The notes: generated by a model not told the origin, from the sequence alone. A stretch of DNA of 64,000 nt from Nitrosopumilus sp. b1 (GCF_014078545.1 NZ_MU078709.1:1-64000), one strand, 5' to 3'. Shown: positions 7,483-16,675, numbered from the stretch's first letter. Translations and numbers: made by a program.

Positions 7483-9465
7483 TTAGACTTTGATTAAACC
7501 AGATGAAATCAGAAACTGGATTCCATTTGTAAACTCAACATCAGAGATTTGACCTTCTGACCACCATACTGCATTGTTTCGTACCCAATCAGGGATTGAT
7601 GTTTCAGTGATTACTTCTTCATCTGTTACTTCTTCTGATGTTGGAATTTCGATTATTCGTTGCTGAATTAGATACTCGATTCCACTTGCAAACTCTTTGT
7701 CATCAATTTTAACATCGCCCCACCAAGCTGCATTCTTCTTTACCCAATCAGGTATGATTATATCAGTAGCGACTGGAGTAATTAGAACTTTGTTTGGTTT
7801 TGTTTCTTGAGTAGGAGTAATAGAGGATTCTTCAGATGGAGATGTCAAGTCTGCATTTCCATTGATTATTCCATTGCTGTATGGTAAATCATAGATTATT
7901 GCTTTGGAAGTAACATCCACTTGATCTAGACGTGAGAATGGTTTTGGTAATGTCAAGTCAGTATACTCGATGTAGATAGTGTCTTGATCAGATACACGTA
8001 ATCTGTCTAATTTTTGTGATGAGTCATCCGTAGTAACACGAAATTCTCCTTTAAGGACATCAATATAGTGTCCGTGTGCACGACCTTCAAACTCTGGTGT
8101 TTGTCCTGCCTTTTTGAAAGCACTGTGTTTGCCAACTACTTGTTGCAATACAGCCTCAGGAGCAACTTGGAAAGAAAAGTCCTCACCTAAACCAGAATTA
8201 AACACGTTCTTGACTACAACTTTAACAGAACCACGTTCATCAAATCTGATTGGCTCAATGCCGTGTCCATCATCAAAGTATCGATTATTTCTTGTTTCGA
8301 TGAGCTCGCCGTTAAAGTAAATTTCCATATCATAGCTTAGCTTCTGTTGATGAATGTCGGTCTTGCCGGTGTGCACCATTAGATTTAGATTGTAATCTTG
8401 GTCAACACCAATTACTCCTCCTGGTTCCCACCAAAAGTAGATCTTCCATTTTCCATCAGGAGTGTATTTTGTAAGTGATGATGCAGCTGGCTCTGATAAT
8501 GGTTCGCTGATTCCTTCATATGCAGTGGGTGAACCGTGATCATGATTTGGAATGAATTGTACTGGGACGTAAATTCCGGCTTCATCGGATTCAGACCATG
8601 CGCGAATCCAATATGTGAAGAATTCTGCATGATGCACCCATAAATCTGCATCATGTAAGGTAAACGTAACTGGTTCATCAGTGGTAAAGGTATCTTTGTC
8701 AAATGATATCTCACCCATTCTCCATGTCCATGTTGCAGTCTTTGAAACTACGATGTTATCATTAGCCTCCCATGATACTGTAACAGCACCGTTTTGGAAG
8801 TTTGTTGTAAGTCTAGCTGCAACATCATATGCACTACCAATAATATCATCAGAACATGCTGGTTTGTGCATCATATGTTGAGCATAGGCAGAAGGTAGGA
8901 AAGTATCAAGTAATCCAGTAAATAGTAATGAATGTAATTTTATCAGTGGGAAAATGAATCCGTGACCATGTCCGCCACTAGTAGAAGGCCTACAATTATC
9001 AAATATGTCTTCACCGTAATTGGATGATGTGTGACCATGTGCCTTTACAGTTTGTCCATTTTCATTATGAACGATAAAATGTTGGCCATTAAGTTTCACA
9101 ACACCAAAGAAGAGTCCTGTATCAGGACCAGTTTCTGAAAAGACAGCAGTTGTTACCTTGTAATCTCTAGTTGCAATGGTTAGTTTACTTCCATATGCTT
9201 CACCAATATGATCAATTAAGAGTTCATCCTCATTCCAGCCAGGTGCATAAATTAAGACGTTTACTCTGTCAGTCCATGTGTATCCTTCGTATTTTTCATC
9301 ACATTCCTGCATGGTCATTGCCTGATTTGAGCAAAATTTTATGATTACACCAGTTGCTTTTTTAGTATTAGAAAATCCAGATTCAGAAAATGCGCTTTGC
9401 ACTGGAATAGACACCACCAAAGTTGTCATTAGAACAAATACCATTAGTTGTAATGCCTTTACCAT
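7483..9465 (-). CDS. Large secreted protein with two Trp-rich modules
   Basis: 660 residues. Signal peptide about 1-28 (LMVFVLMTTLVVSIPVQSAF). The mature part is beta-rich with a His/Gly-rich stretch near 160-175 (STSGGHGHGFIFP) and Ig-like strands; no catalytic signature seen. The C terminus has two modules, IPDWVKKNAAWWGDVKIDDK and IPDWVRNNAVWWSEGQISDV, each ending in a helix with FLI or YLI. The promoter has a TATA-like CTTTTAATAA (9491-9500, reverse strand) whose upstream side abuts the palindrome at 9506-9528, shared with the divergent gene at 9563. Confidence 0.8.
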   Translation of the reverse strand: MVKALQLMVFVLMTTLVVSIPVQSAFSESGFSNTKKATGVIIKFCSNQAMTMQECDEKYEGYTWTDRVNVLIYAPGWNEDELLIDHIGEAYGSKLTIATRDYKVTTAVFSETGPDTGLFFGVVKLNGQHFIVHNENGQTVKAHGHTSSNYGEDIFDNCRPSTSGGHGHGFIFPLIKLHSLLFTGLLDTFLPSAYAQHMMHKPACSDDIIGSAYDVAARLTTNFQNGAVTVSWEANDNIVVSKTATWTWRMGEISFDKDTFTTDEPVTFTLHDADLWVHHAEFFTYWIRAWSESDEAGIYVPVQFIPNHDHGSPTAYEGISEPLSEPAASSLTKYTPDGKWKIYFWWEPGGVIGVDQDYNLNLMVHTGKTDIHQQKLSYDMEIYFNGELIETRNNRYFDDGHGIEPIRFDERGSVKVVVKNVFNSGLGEDFSFQVAPEAVLQQVVGKHSAFKKAGQTPEFEGRAHGHYIDVLKGEFRVTTDDSSQKLDRLRVSDQDTIYIEYTDLTLPKPFSRLDQVDVTSKAIIYDLPYSNGIINGNADLTSPSEESSITPTQETKPNKVLITPVATDIIIPDWVKKNAAWWGDVKIDDKEFASGIEYLIQQRIIEIPTSEEVTDEEVITETSIPDWVRNNAVWWSEGQISDVEFTNGIQFLISSGLIKV

Positions 9466-9505
9466 TGTACTATTTTTTTAGAAAAAAAATTTATTAAAAG
9501 TAGAA

Positions 9506-9528
9506 TGGTTCATTCGAAGAATGTACCA
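9506..9528. promoter_or_regulatory. Palindromic operator, copy 1
   Basis: Half-sites TGGTTCATTC and GAATGTACCA separated by GAA; the whole 23 bp is the exact reverse complement of the site at 12337-12359. It sits between divergent genes. On the right, CTATTAATTT (TATA, 9534-9543) begins 6 bp past the palindrome; on the left, CTTTTAATAA (9491-9500, reverse) ends 6 bp before it. The same geometry on both sides argues for one regulator acting on two promoters from just upstream of BRE/TATA. Confidence 0.7.
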
Positions 9529-9562
9529 ATTATCTATTAATTTTTTTTTAAAATAAAAAATT

Positions 9563-10885
9563 ATGACATATGATGAATTATTTTTAATTATTTTCAGCAT
9601 GCTGATTGTTTTTCCACCTGCATCATCTGTATTTGGTGAAGAGGAATCAATTTTTCCAGATTGGATTAAACAAGTAATAGAACTGTGGGTCAATGAAAAA
9701 ATTTCTGACCAAGAATTTATCGATTTGATTGAGAATGTTCTAAATAGTCAGATTATTCCTTCCGAAGTTACTTTAGATGAATCATCGGTTTTGCTTGTTC
9801 CAAAAAGTGAAATCAATGAAAAGACGGGTGTATTTGTAGGAAAAGACAATCACAGTATCCCTACTTGGGCAAAAGAGAGAGCTGCATGGTGGGTTGAAGG
9901 AAAGATTACTGATGAACAGTTTCTCCGAACACTTCATTATTTGAGAAACATGGGAATTATGGAATACAATCCTGAAATCAGTATATTTTCAGAAGAAGAT
10001 ACGCATGACTCTAGTCTAGAAAAATATCTCTTGACCCAAGAGGAAATATCTAGATTCACTCAAGGTACAATTTGGAGATTTGTTTCAACCGAATATGAAT
10101 TTGAAGAAAAAGAAGGAGTTGTTGATTCTGTGAAAATTATTCTAAAAGACATTAAGCGTATGCATGATCCAATATTCAACAAATACAAAGTTCCATCAAT
10201 GATGATGCAGATTACAGAATTTAATAACAAAAAGGATTTGGAAAATTATTGGAATTCTTTTGAAAAAGATAGTGAAGGAAGTGTTTTTTCAAGAGCATAC
10301 ATGGTAGGATCACCAAGTGACAACTCGGATTGTTTTTTTAGTTATACATATGAGGGCGCAGTATCATCATGCACTTATGATAGCATGGTAATTCAAGTTG
10401 TGATTTATGATGAGTATAACGAACATTATGAGTACAGCAAAAAGGATCTCCTACTAGATAGAAGTGAACCTACAACAAGATTCATGGGGGAAATTCTACA
10501 AAAGATTGGTAAATACAAAGATCAAAAAGTAAATGACAGATTAGATTATGTCTTGCAAAAAAATTCATCTGATGAAACTCAAAAAATAATCAATTCAGAG
10601 CCAGAAAAATCAAAGATTTATGGAATAAAGAATTTTTCATGCCAACGTGATGATTTTGGATTGGTAAAGATTACAGGACAATACAACAATGATGAAAGGC
10701 AAAAACAAAACGTTGATTTGCAGATTACATTTTTTGATGGAAATAATTTACCAGTAGGAAAAAACACTGTTAGTCTTCATGATGTAAAAGAATTTGAAAG
10801 TAGGAAATTCATAGGATACACAAAGTGGACTGGTCAATTTTTATCCTGTGATGCATCTGTATTGGACTCAAAAAATCCTACTTGA
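9563..10885 (+). CDS. Secreted protein with two N-terminal Trp-rich modules
   Basis: 440 residues. N-terminal hydrophobic signal (LFLIIFSMLIVFPPASSVFG) to about residue 25. Two modules sit at the N-terminal end rather than the C-terminal end: IFPDWIKQVIELWVNEKISD (degenerate, missing the WW) and SIPTWAKERAAWWVEGKITD. The remaining 300 residues are mixed alpha/beta with Cys pairs (DCFFSYTYEG, SCTYDS) and no family I recognise. ATG lies 25 nt after the middle of a CTATTAATTT TATA box, which itself follows the palindrome at 9506-9528. It overlaps the convergent gene by 8 bp. Confidence 0.8.
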   Translation: MTYDELFLIIFSMLIVFPPASSVFGEEESIFPDWIKQVIELWVNEKISDQEFIDLIENVLNSQIIPSEVTLDESSVLLVPKSEINEKTGVFVGKDNHSIPTWAKERAAWWVEGKITDEQFLRTLHYLRNMGIMEYNPEISIFSEEDTHDSSLEKYLLTQEEISRFTQGTIWRFVSTEYEFEEKEGVVDSVKIILKDIKRMHDPIFNKYKVPSMMMQITEFNNKKDLENYWNSFEKDSEGSVFSRAYMVGSPSDNSDCFFSYTYEGAVSSCTYDSMVIQVVIYDEYNEHYEYSKKDLLLDRSEPTTRFMGEILQKIGKYKDQKVNDRLDYVLQKNSSDETQKIINSEPEKSKIYGIKNFSCQRDDFGLVKITGQYNNDERQKQNVDLQITFFDGNNLPVGKNTVSLHDVKEFESRKFIGYTKWTGQFLSCDASVLDSKNPT

Positions 10886-12224
10886 TCAAATGGGCAAAGT
10901 TTGACGTAATATCGTTAAATCTAGTTGTACTAGGCTCTAATTTTGCAAATTCCACACTAGCACAATGCATTAACCATTGTTTTACAGTGCCAGATTCTGC
11001 AATGTTGGATTTTCGAATAATTGAGATTAGCTCAATACTAGTCATTTCATAAGTAATACCTAATCTGTTGCAATAGTAGTATCTTATTGCCTGACTGAGT
11101 TTTTCATATGCATCCTTTCTTAGTCCACCGTTGAATAGCGACATAGACTCACCAAGCATCACTGCTGTTTGCTTTTTGTAATCAACTGGAATTGAAACGG
11201 TTTGCAGTAATGGTGCCTCTAATTTTCTTATCCAAGGTTTTTTGTGCATTAAATAACCTAATGCAATCAGTGCAACGACTACGGGTATCATGATCAGTAT
11301 CACATAGTAATCAATTGATGTTGGTGGCTGTAGCTCAAAGATTGGTTTTTCTTTTAGCACATCTCTGATATGCTTTGTATTTTCAAATTGCGGTCTTTCC
11401 AATTTGAGATTATCAAATATGTTGCTATCAGAGTCTTGTGGTGTGGAAACCATTACCTCTAATTCTTTTAGTGAACCATCAGGTTGAAGTTTCTTACCAG
11501 TAAGTAGTTCTTCAAATATTTGCTGACTCTGAGCAGTTAGATCCTCAATCATGCGTTCACGCATTTGGTTTTGATCTAATCTCAAGTAGTTAGGTGACAA
11601 TTCATTTAGATCAAACTCTCCACCGTACTTTTGGCTGTTTGCAATAATCTCTCTTGCCTTGTCTAGTGCAGCAGGTGAGAAGACCCCATTTGGAATTGCT
11701 TCCAGGTCATCAAGATCATAACCACGTTCAAGCAAAAATAATTCCAAGTTAGAATTTGGATAATAATCAAATGCAACTCCACGAATAATGTAACGTTGTT
11801 CCCCTACTGGATCTAAAAGTGCTTCGGCAACTTCAACATAACCATCCGAATATCTATCATGATATTTTATTTTGTGTAACCAGTTTTCGTCACTCAGGTC
11901 TCTTTGATCAATTAAGACTTTGTTTAGTATCTGGCCTTCTTCGGATTCTATAGTAATCACATGATCACCAATGCTGTAACCATTTCCTGTGACAAATTTA
12001 TCATAGTATACTTTTTCAGATTCTTTTTTTTGCTCCTCTATGATGTTTTCATAATTTGAGATGATTTGATTAGAAGATGTTTGTAATCCAGAATCCAGCT
12101 GTCCCTCTATCATCCAGTCAATTTGGATATCAGGATGCTCTGCATAGATTGGATTTGCATAAAGTAACAATGGTAGTAAAAGCAGGCAAAGTAGTAATTT
12201 TTTGAATTGAATAATTTGTTGCAT
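10878..12224 (-). CDS. Membrane-anchored DUF4129-like protein
   Basis: 448 residues. Signal or anchor about 1-28 (LLLCLLLLPLLLYANPIYA), a large external region to about 300, one transmembrane helix near 303-325 (YYVILIMIPVVVALIALGYL), and a cytoplasmic C-terminal domain with 'LSQAIRYYYCNRLGITYEMTS' typical of DUF4129. In bacteria and archaea DUF4129 proteins accompany MoxR-DUF58-VWA operons, exactly the genes that run divergently from here, so it is probably a partner in an envelope or protease-like assembly. A 7-bp inverted repeat lies in its upstream region. Confidence 0.8.
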   Translation of the reverse strand: MQQIIQFKKLLLCLLLLPLLLYANPIYAEHPDIQIDWMIEGQLDSGLQTSSNQIISNYENIIEEQKKESEKVYYDKFVTGNGYSIGDHVITIESEEGQILNKVLIDQRDLSDENWLHKIKYHDRYSDGYVEVAEALLDPVGEQRYIIRGVAFDYYPNSNLELFLLERGYDLDDLEAIPNGVFSPAALDKAREIIANSQKYGGEFDLNELSPNYLRLDQNQMRERMIEDLTAQSQQIFEELLTGKKLQPDGSLKELEVMVSTPQDSDSNIFDNLKLERPQFENTKHIRDVLKEKPIFELQPPTSIDYYVILIMIPVVVALIALGYLMHKKPWIRKLEAPLLQTVSIPVDYKKQTAVMLGESMSLFNGGLRKDAYEKLSQAIRYYYCNRLGITYEMTSIELISIIRKSNIAESGTVKQWLMHCASVEFAKLEPSTTRFNDITSNFAHLIK

Positions 12225-12255
12225 GATAAATCACTAAAATCAAGTTCCCACGTGT

Positions 12256-12284
12256 GAATCATGAAAAATGGACAAAAATGATTC
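12256..12284. promoter_or_regulatory. Short inverted repeat upstream of the DUF4129-like gene
   Basis: GAATCAT (12256-12262) and ATGATTC (12278-12284) form a 7-bp inverted repeat with 15 bp between, 32-60 bp upstream of the start at 12224. It is unlike the TGGTACATTC sites. It could be an operator or chance; A/T-rich sequence makes 7-bp repeats fairly common. Confidence 0.25.
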
Positions 12285-12336
12285 CCGTATAGTCAATTCC
12301 AAAATTTCAAAGACAAAAAACCACTATAATGAAAAT

Positions 12337-12359
12337 TGGTACATTCTTCGAATGAACCA
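12337..12359. promoter_or_regulatory. Palindromic operator, copy 2
   Basis: TGGTACATTC, TTC, GAATGAACCA: 9 of 10 half-site positions are symmetric, and the 23 bp are the exact reverse complement of copy 1. A TATA box CTATTAATTC (12365-12374) begins 6 bp after it and leads to the moxR start at 12396; spacing and TATA sequence match those at 9534. The site lies 112 bp from the divergent DUF4129-like gene. Confidence 0.7.
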
Positions 12360-12395
12360 CTTTGCTATTAATTCAAAAACCCAGAAAATACATCA

Positions 12396-13418
12396 TTGGC
12401 ACTAAGAGAGTATGAACCCGATTTTCAAATATCAAACAAGGACATTGAAAATCTAAATCAGAAATCACAAGAATATGCTCAAAAATTATCCACTGTACTA
12501 GAAGAGTCCCAGAAGGTAATAGTTGGACAACAGGATGTAATAAGAAAAATTCTCATTTCAGTTATTTCAAATGGTCATGTACTGCTTGAAAGCGTACCAG
12601 GTTTAGCAAAAACACTCATGGTAAAGACAATGGCAGATATATTCAATGTAGAAGATGTCAGAATACAGTTTACACCAGATCTATTGCCTGCAGACATACT
12701 TGGAACAAAAATTTACAAAAATGTTTCAGGAAACTTTGTAACACAGAAAGGACCAATCTTTCATAATTTTGTTTTAGCCGATGAGATTAATCGTGCACCA
12801 CCAAAGGTTCAATCAGCATTGTTAGAGGCAATGCAGGAAAGACAAGTAAGCATTCATGGTGATACATACAAGCTACCAAAACCGTTTCTAGTTCTTGCAA
12901 CACAAAACCCAATAGAGAATGAAGGAACATACAAACTTCCAGAAGCACAAGTAGATAGATTTGCACTAAAGATTTTGATTGGATACCCCTCAAAAGAAGA
13001 AGAAGTATCAATAATTGAAAGAAATTCAAACGGTGGTGAAGTCTCAGTCAAGTCATTAATTCAACCAGAAGAGATTATAGATATTCAGAAATTTAATGAA
13101 AGCATCTATGCTGACAAAGTAATTACAGAATACATTGCAGACATAGTAAACGCAACAAGGAATCCAAAAGAGTATGAACTTGATCTAGCTAGCATGATAG
13201 AGTTTGGAGCATCGCCAAGAGCATCTATCTGGTTAATGAGAGCTGCAAAGGCAAATGCATTACTCAATGGAAGAGGATTTGTAATTCCTGAAGATGTTAA
13301 GGAAGTTGCACATGATGTACTCAGACACAGAGTCGTTCTGACATTTGAAGCAGAAGCAAATGGAATCAACACAGATAAGATAATCGACTTTGTTTTGGAA
13401 AAGATTACCACGCCGTAG
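12396..13418 (+). CDS. moxR: MoxR-family AAA+ ATPase
   Basis: 340 residues, the usual MoxR length. Walker A is ESVPGLAKT (about 65-73), Walker B is VLADEINRAPP (about 126-136), sensor 1 is LATQNP, and the arginine-finger region is EAQVDRFAL. MoxR ATPases act as chaperones that assemble or activate complexes containing VWA-domain proteins, fitting the DUF58 and VWA genes that follow. Translation starts at TTG: CTATTAATTC lies about 27 nt upstream, so the mRNA is probably leaderless. The stop is 2 bp before the next gene. The palindrome at 12337-12359 probably controls the operon. Confidence 0.93.
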   Translation: MALREYEPDFQISNKDIENLNQKSQEYAQKLSTVLEESQKVIVGQQDVIRKILISVISNGHVLLESVPGLAKTLMVKTMADIFNVEDVRIQFTPDLLPADILGTKIYKNVSGNFVTQKGPIFHNFVLADEINRAPPKVQSALLEAMQERQVSIHGDTYKLPKPFLVLATQNPIENEGTYKLPEAQVDRFALKILIGYPSKEEEVSIIERNSNGGEVSVKSLIQPEEIIDIQKFNESIYADKVITEYIADIVNATRNPKEYELDLASMIEFGASPRASIWLMRAAKANALLNGRGFVIPEDVKEVAHDVLRHRVVLTFEAEANGINTDKIIDFVLEKITTP

Positions 13419-13420
13419 CA

Positions 13421-14302
13421 ATGACTCAATTATCTGAGCTCCTAAAGAAGATAAAAAATCTTGAAATCAATACAAAGACCCTAGTTGAAGGAATGGAGTC
13501 AGGAGGGTATCGCTCCCGATTTCGTGGAGGAGGAATAGAGTTCTCAGAAGTGCGTGGTTACATTCCGGGAGATGATGCCAGGAGAATAGACTGGAATGTT
13601 TCTGCTCGATACGATAACCTCTTTGTCAAGGAATTTGTTGAAGAAAAGGAGCTCAATGTCTATGTAATAGTGGATTTGTCTGCTAGTAACGATTTTGGCT
13701 TTGAGAAGAGCAAAAAAGAGCTTGCCTTTGAAATTACTGCCTCCCTGATATTTTCTGCATTAAAAAATAACGACAGAGTAGGATTAGGGATTTTTACCAA
13801 TTCCCTGGAAAAGTTTGTTCCAGCCAAGAAGGGAAAAAGACACATGTTGCAAATGCTTCAGCAGCTTTTAGATCACAGCCCTGCAAGTAAGGAGACTAAC
13901 ATCTTTCAGTCAATCTCAGATCTCTACAAAAAATTAAGAAGACGTAGCGTAGTCATAATTATTTCTGATTTTTTGTCTGATTCATTCTCAAAGCCGTTGC
14001 AGCTCTTAAAATTACAACATCAAGTAATCTTGGTAAGCATTTCAGATATTCGTGAGAGAGTCATTCCAGACATCGGACATGCGTACTTTGAAGATGCCGA
14101 GTCTGGAGAACAAATTTTAGTAAATACTTCGGATAAGAAATTTCAAGAGCAATATGCAAAGCTAATTGATGATGCATTAAAAAAAATTCAGTATGATGCA
14201 AGAAAGTTAGGCATTGATATGTTGAATTTAACAAATGAGGAGTCATTTGACATTACGTTCAACCGATACTTTAGAAACAAGATGAGGTCACACTTACAAT
14301 GA
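13421..14302 (+). CDS. DUF58 (VWA-like) protein
   Basis: 293 residues. It carries the DUF58 signature GGGIEFSEVRGYIPGDDARR (about 36-55, followed by IDWNVSAR) and a VWA-like core with VIVDLSASNDF (about 81-91). It is cytosolic, with no membrane segment. Second gene of the MoxR-DUF58-VWA operon; its last 4 bp overlap the start of the VWA gene (ATGA). Family knowledge: DUF58 proteins interact with MoxR ATPases, with cargo generally unknown. Confidence 0.93.
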   Translation: MTQLSELLKKIKNLEINTKTLVEGMESGGYRSRFRGGGIEFSEVRGYIPGDDARRIDWNVSARYDNLFVKEFVEEKELNVYVIVDLSASNDFGFEKSKKELAFEITASLIFSALKNNDRVGLGIFTNSLEKFVPAKKGKRHMLQMLQQLLDHSPASKETNIFQSISDLYKKLRRRSVVIIISDFLSDSFSKPLQLLKLQHQVILVSISDIRERVIPDIGHAYFEDAESGEQILVNTSDKKFQEQYAKLIDDALKKIQYDARKLGIDMLNLTNEESFDITFNRYFRNKMRSHLQ

Positions 14303-15249
14303 ACATTCAGTTTGAGTTCTTGCCAGCATTATTGTTACTTGTAATAATTCCAGGATTGTTTTTCTTGTATTCAAAATACAACTCTAGTAAAAAAGAATCA
14401 ATTCTAAAATTTAGTTCATTGAATATAATAAAAAAATCAATTTCTGGAAAAAGTATTCTTAGAAAACATCTTCCATTTGTGTTATTGCTGATAGTGGTAT
14501 CTTTGATAATCATTGCACTGGCAAATCCTCAAATACCATCATTTTCAGTTGAAAAAGGAATTAATCTAAGTATTGTAATCGATGGTTCTGAAAGTATGTC
14601 TGCAAAAGATTACCAGCCAACCAGAATGGAGGCAGCTAAAAGAGCAGTCACTAACCTAGTAGGAAAATTAAATCAAAACGACAATGTTGGAATAGTTCTT
14701 TTTGAATCAGGAGCAACTACAATCTCATACATGACACCTGTCAAGGAGAAAACCATTGATGCCATTTCATCAATACAACAAAGTCAGGGGGCAACTGCAC
14801 TTGGAGATGGAGTATCTTTGGGTATTGATATGGTATCATCGATTCCAGATAAGAAGAATATTGTCATTCTGCTTAGTGATGGCGTTCATAATTCTGGTTT
14901 TATCACGCCTGATGAGGCTATAGAATACGCAAAGATGAACAATGTTCAGATTCACACAATCGGTCTAGGTTCTGATGAGTCAGTTTTTCTAAGAAATGAT
15001 GTGTATGGAGAGCCACAATATGTTGAGCTAGACGAGCAGACTCTGAAGAAAATTTCAGATGAGACAAATGGAAAATACTTCAAGTCAGTAGATGAGCAAA
15101 CCCTAAAGGAAATATTCACACTCCTTAGCTCAAACTTGGAGTATCAAATGGAGTGGTCTTCAATTAGTCAGTGGTTTATTGGTGCAGCTATGGCTTTACT
15201 TTTGGCTGATGTCTATATCATCTACGGCAGATATAGAATTGCAGCTTAG
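14299..15249 (+). CDS. BatA-like VWA-domain membrane protein
   Basis: 316 residues. Two N-terminal transmembrane helices (about 7-25 and 54-73: HLPFVLLLIVVSLIIIALA), then a von Willebrand A domain about 88-280 with an intact MIDAS (DGSESMSAKD, T in GATAL, D in LLSDG), and a C-terminal helix WFIGAAMALLLADVYIIYG. This is the BatA/Aerotolerance layout. Translationally coupled to the DUF58 gene. With MoxR and the DUF4129-like protein it probably forms a metal-dependent membrane complex; its substrate is unknown. Confidence 0.92.
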   Translation: MNIQFEFLPALLLLVIIPGLFFLYSKYNSSKKESILKFSSLNIIKKSISGKSILRKHLPFVLLLIVVSLIIIALANPQIPSFSVEKGINLSIVIDGSESMSAKDYQPTRMEAAKRAVTNLVGKLNQNDNVGIVLFESGATTISYMTPVKEKTIDAISSIQQSQGATALGDGVSLGIDMVSSIPDKKNIVILLSDGVHNSGFITPDEAIEYAKMNNVQIHTIGLGSDESVFLRNDVYGEPQYVELDEQTLKKISDETNGKYFKSVDEQTLKEIFTLLSSNLEYQMEWSSISQWFIGAAMALLLADVYIIYGRYRIAA

Positions 15250-15299
15250 TGTGTTACTTAGAAACTAAAAATAAAAAGAAAAGAAAAAATGAAAAAAAC

Positions 15300-15905
15300 T
15301 TAGTCGTCTTTCATTTTGTGTTTCTTACCTGGAAATTTTGTATCTTTGATGTCACCAATGCAACCGAAGCCACCAGCAAATCCTGGAGAGTTGAATTTAG
15401 CTGCATCACTACAGAATCCTGTAAAGTCTACAGGAACGTTTGTTCCATCAAAGTATGTTACTGTACCATATACACGATATCCGTAAATTCCATCAATTAC
15501 CATTTGTCTGGCAAGGAATTTTCCTGGTTGACCAAATACAGCACCAGCTGTTACACCCAAGTCTTTTGCATCTGCATCAGCAGGGCTAGAAGCTTTGTCT
15601 ACTTTCTTTTGATTTTTGAAAAAGTATTTGTCTACTTTGAGACTTGCTGTTTTGATTGGTAATTTAGTGTCAGCATCCCTAACTGTGATATCAACACCGT
15701 GAATACCGTCCCATGTACCTGGTTCATTTCCGTAAGATGGTTCATTAGTATGTCCTAAAACGACTTGAACAGTTCTTGATTCTCCGTTTGCGATTGTTAA
15801 TGGTATTTTCATGTTACCATGTGCATATGCTTCTTGTGAAGCAATAACTGAGATTATGGTAACTGCTGCCATTACGCCAAGGAGGCTTAGAGTAGTATGT
15901 TTCAT
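15300..15905 (-). CDS. Secreted thaumarchaeal protein of unknown function
   Basis: About 201 residues. Signal peptide to about residue 29 (LSLLGVMAAVTIISVIASQEAYA), then an Ig-like beta domain with VQVVLGHTNEPSYG, GIHGVDITVRD and a Cys pair in FTGFCSDAAKF and GFGCIGD. Two Met codons are possible (15911 and 15905). The Shine-Dalgarno AGGAGGA lies only 2-3 nt before the first and about 8-9 nt before the second, so I choose 15905. It follows 15919-16575 by 7 bp and is translated from its own strong SD in the same transcript. The C terminus is Lys-rich. Confidence 0.75.
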   Translation of the reverse strand: MKHTTLSLLGVMAAVTIISVIASQEAYAHGNMKIPLTIANGESRTVQVVLGHTNEPSYGNEPGTWDGIHGVDITVRDADTKLPIKTASLKVDKYFFKNQKKVDKASSPADADAKDLGVTAGAVFGQPGKFLARQMVIDGIYGYRVYGTVTYFDGTNVPVDFTGFCSDAAKFNSPGFAGGFGCIGDIKDTKFPGKKHKMKDD

Positions 15906-15918
15906 TTTCATATTCCTC

Positions 15919-16575
15919 CTAAGAGTGTCCTAGACCATCGTTCATGTGGTCATCATCGTTGAGGTCATATACTGGGTTATGATCACCTGGACCAAATCCT
16001 AATACTGGACCGTCATGGTATTGATCAGTTCCGATGCTTCCTAGTACTTGCTGTATGTTAATATCAACAACATCAACGTCGCCAAATGAGATTGCCTCAT
16101 CTGAGAGGTTAATCAAGTCAATATCAGTTACTCTTGGGGCACCACCATTGAGTGGGTCTGGGATGTGTGCGTGCCAGATACAACTACTTGGTTCAGTAGT
16201 TTTTGATATTGCGTTGATATAGAACAATGGAACTAACTGCATGTTTGCGTGTTCGAGGTTTTCATCTACATGACCAGCAATTAATGCAACTGTTGGTTGG
16301 TAGGTGTCATCACCCTCTTCTACTGGCTCACAAGGTGCTTTAAGCAATACATGTCCTGAGACATAGTTTGGACTGGAATCATACAATGGGAAAATATCCC
16401 CGGGTTGCATTGTGATATCGTTAAGCCTGATGTGTGTGTTATCAGGAATGGTACCTGCTGAAGTTCCTAGTTCAAAACTGTGACTTGCAAAGACTGTTCC
16501 GCCATAAGCTATTGTGATAGCCAAAAATGCGGTTCCAAGTAACAATGGAAGTTTGTTTTTGTTTAGATTAGTCAT
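15919..16575 (-). CDS. Secreted acidic thaumarchaeal protein of unknown function
   Basis: 218 residues. Signal peptide about 1-30 (LPLLLGTAFLAITIAYGGTVFA). The mature protein is acidic, with two Cys (APCEPVE and SSCIWHAH) and a C terminus rich in Asp, His, Gly and Asn, which could bind a metal ion. It is first in an operon with the secreted protein at 15300. A TATA element TTTTTAATACA (16594-16604, reverse) lies about 24 nt upstream of ATG, and the palindrome at 16611-16633 sits 6 bp beyond it. Confidence 0.75.
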   Translation of the reverse strand: MTNLNKNKLPLLLGTAFLAITIAYGGTVFASHSFELGTSAGTIPDNTHIRLNDITMQPGDIFPLYDSSPNYVSGHVLLKAPCEPVEEGDDTYQPTVALIAGHVDENLEHANMQLVPLFYINAISKTTEPSSCIWHAHIPDPLNGGAPRVTDIDLINLSDEAISFGDVDVVDINIQQVLGSIGTDQYHDGPVLGFGPGDHNPVYDLNDDDHMNDGLGHS

Positions 16576-16610
16576 TAAACAGGAATTATGTCATGTATTA
16601 AAAATCAAAT

Positions 16611-16633
16611 TGGTACATTCAAAAATTATACCA
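16611..16633. promoter_or_regulatory. Palindromic operator, copy 3 (one weak half)
   Basis: TGGTACATTC, AAA, AATTATACCA. The left half-site is the perfect consensus; the right one matches at 7 of 10 positions. It lies 6 bp upstream of the TATA box of the secreted-protein operon (start 16575), the same spacing as copies 1 and 2, with its centre 47 bp from the start codon. Confidence 0.6.
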
Positions 16634-16675
16634 GTACAATCATAGAACAAGTATGATGTGTATCAAAGGGAGTAT

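Noticed and set aside
15249-15662. Open frame of 137 codons antisense to the secreted-protein gene
   Set aside because: The opposite frame has signal peptide, SD and operon context; this one is Cys/Tyr/Phe-rich noise.
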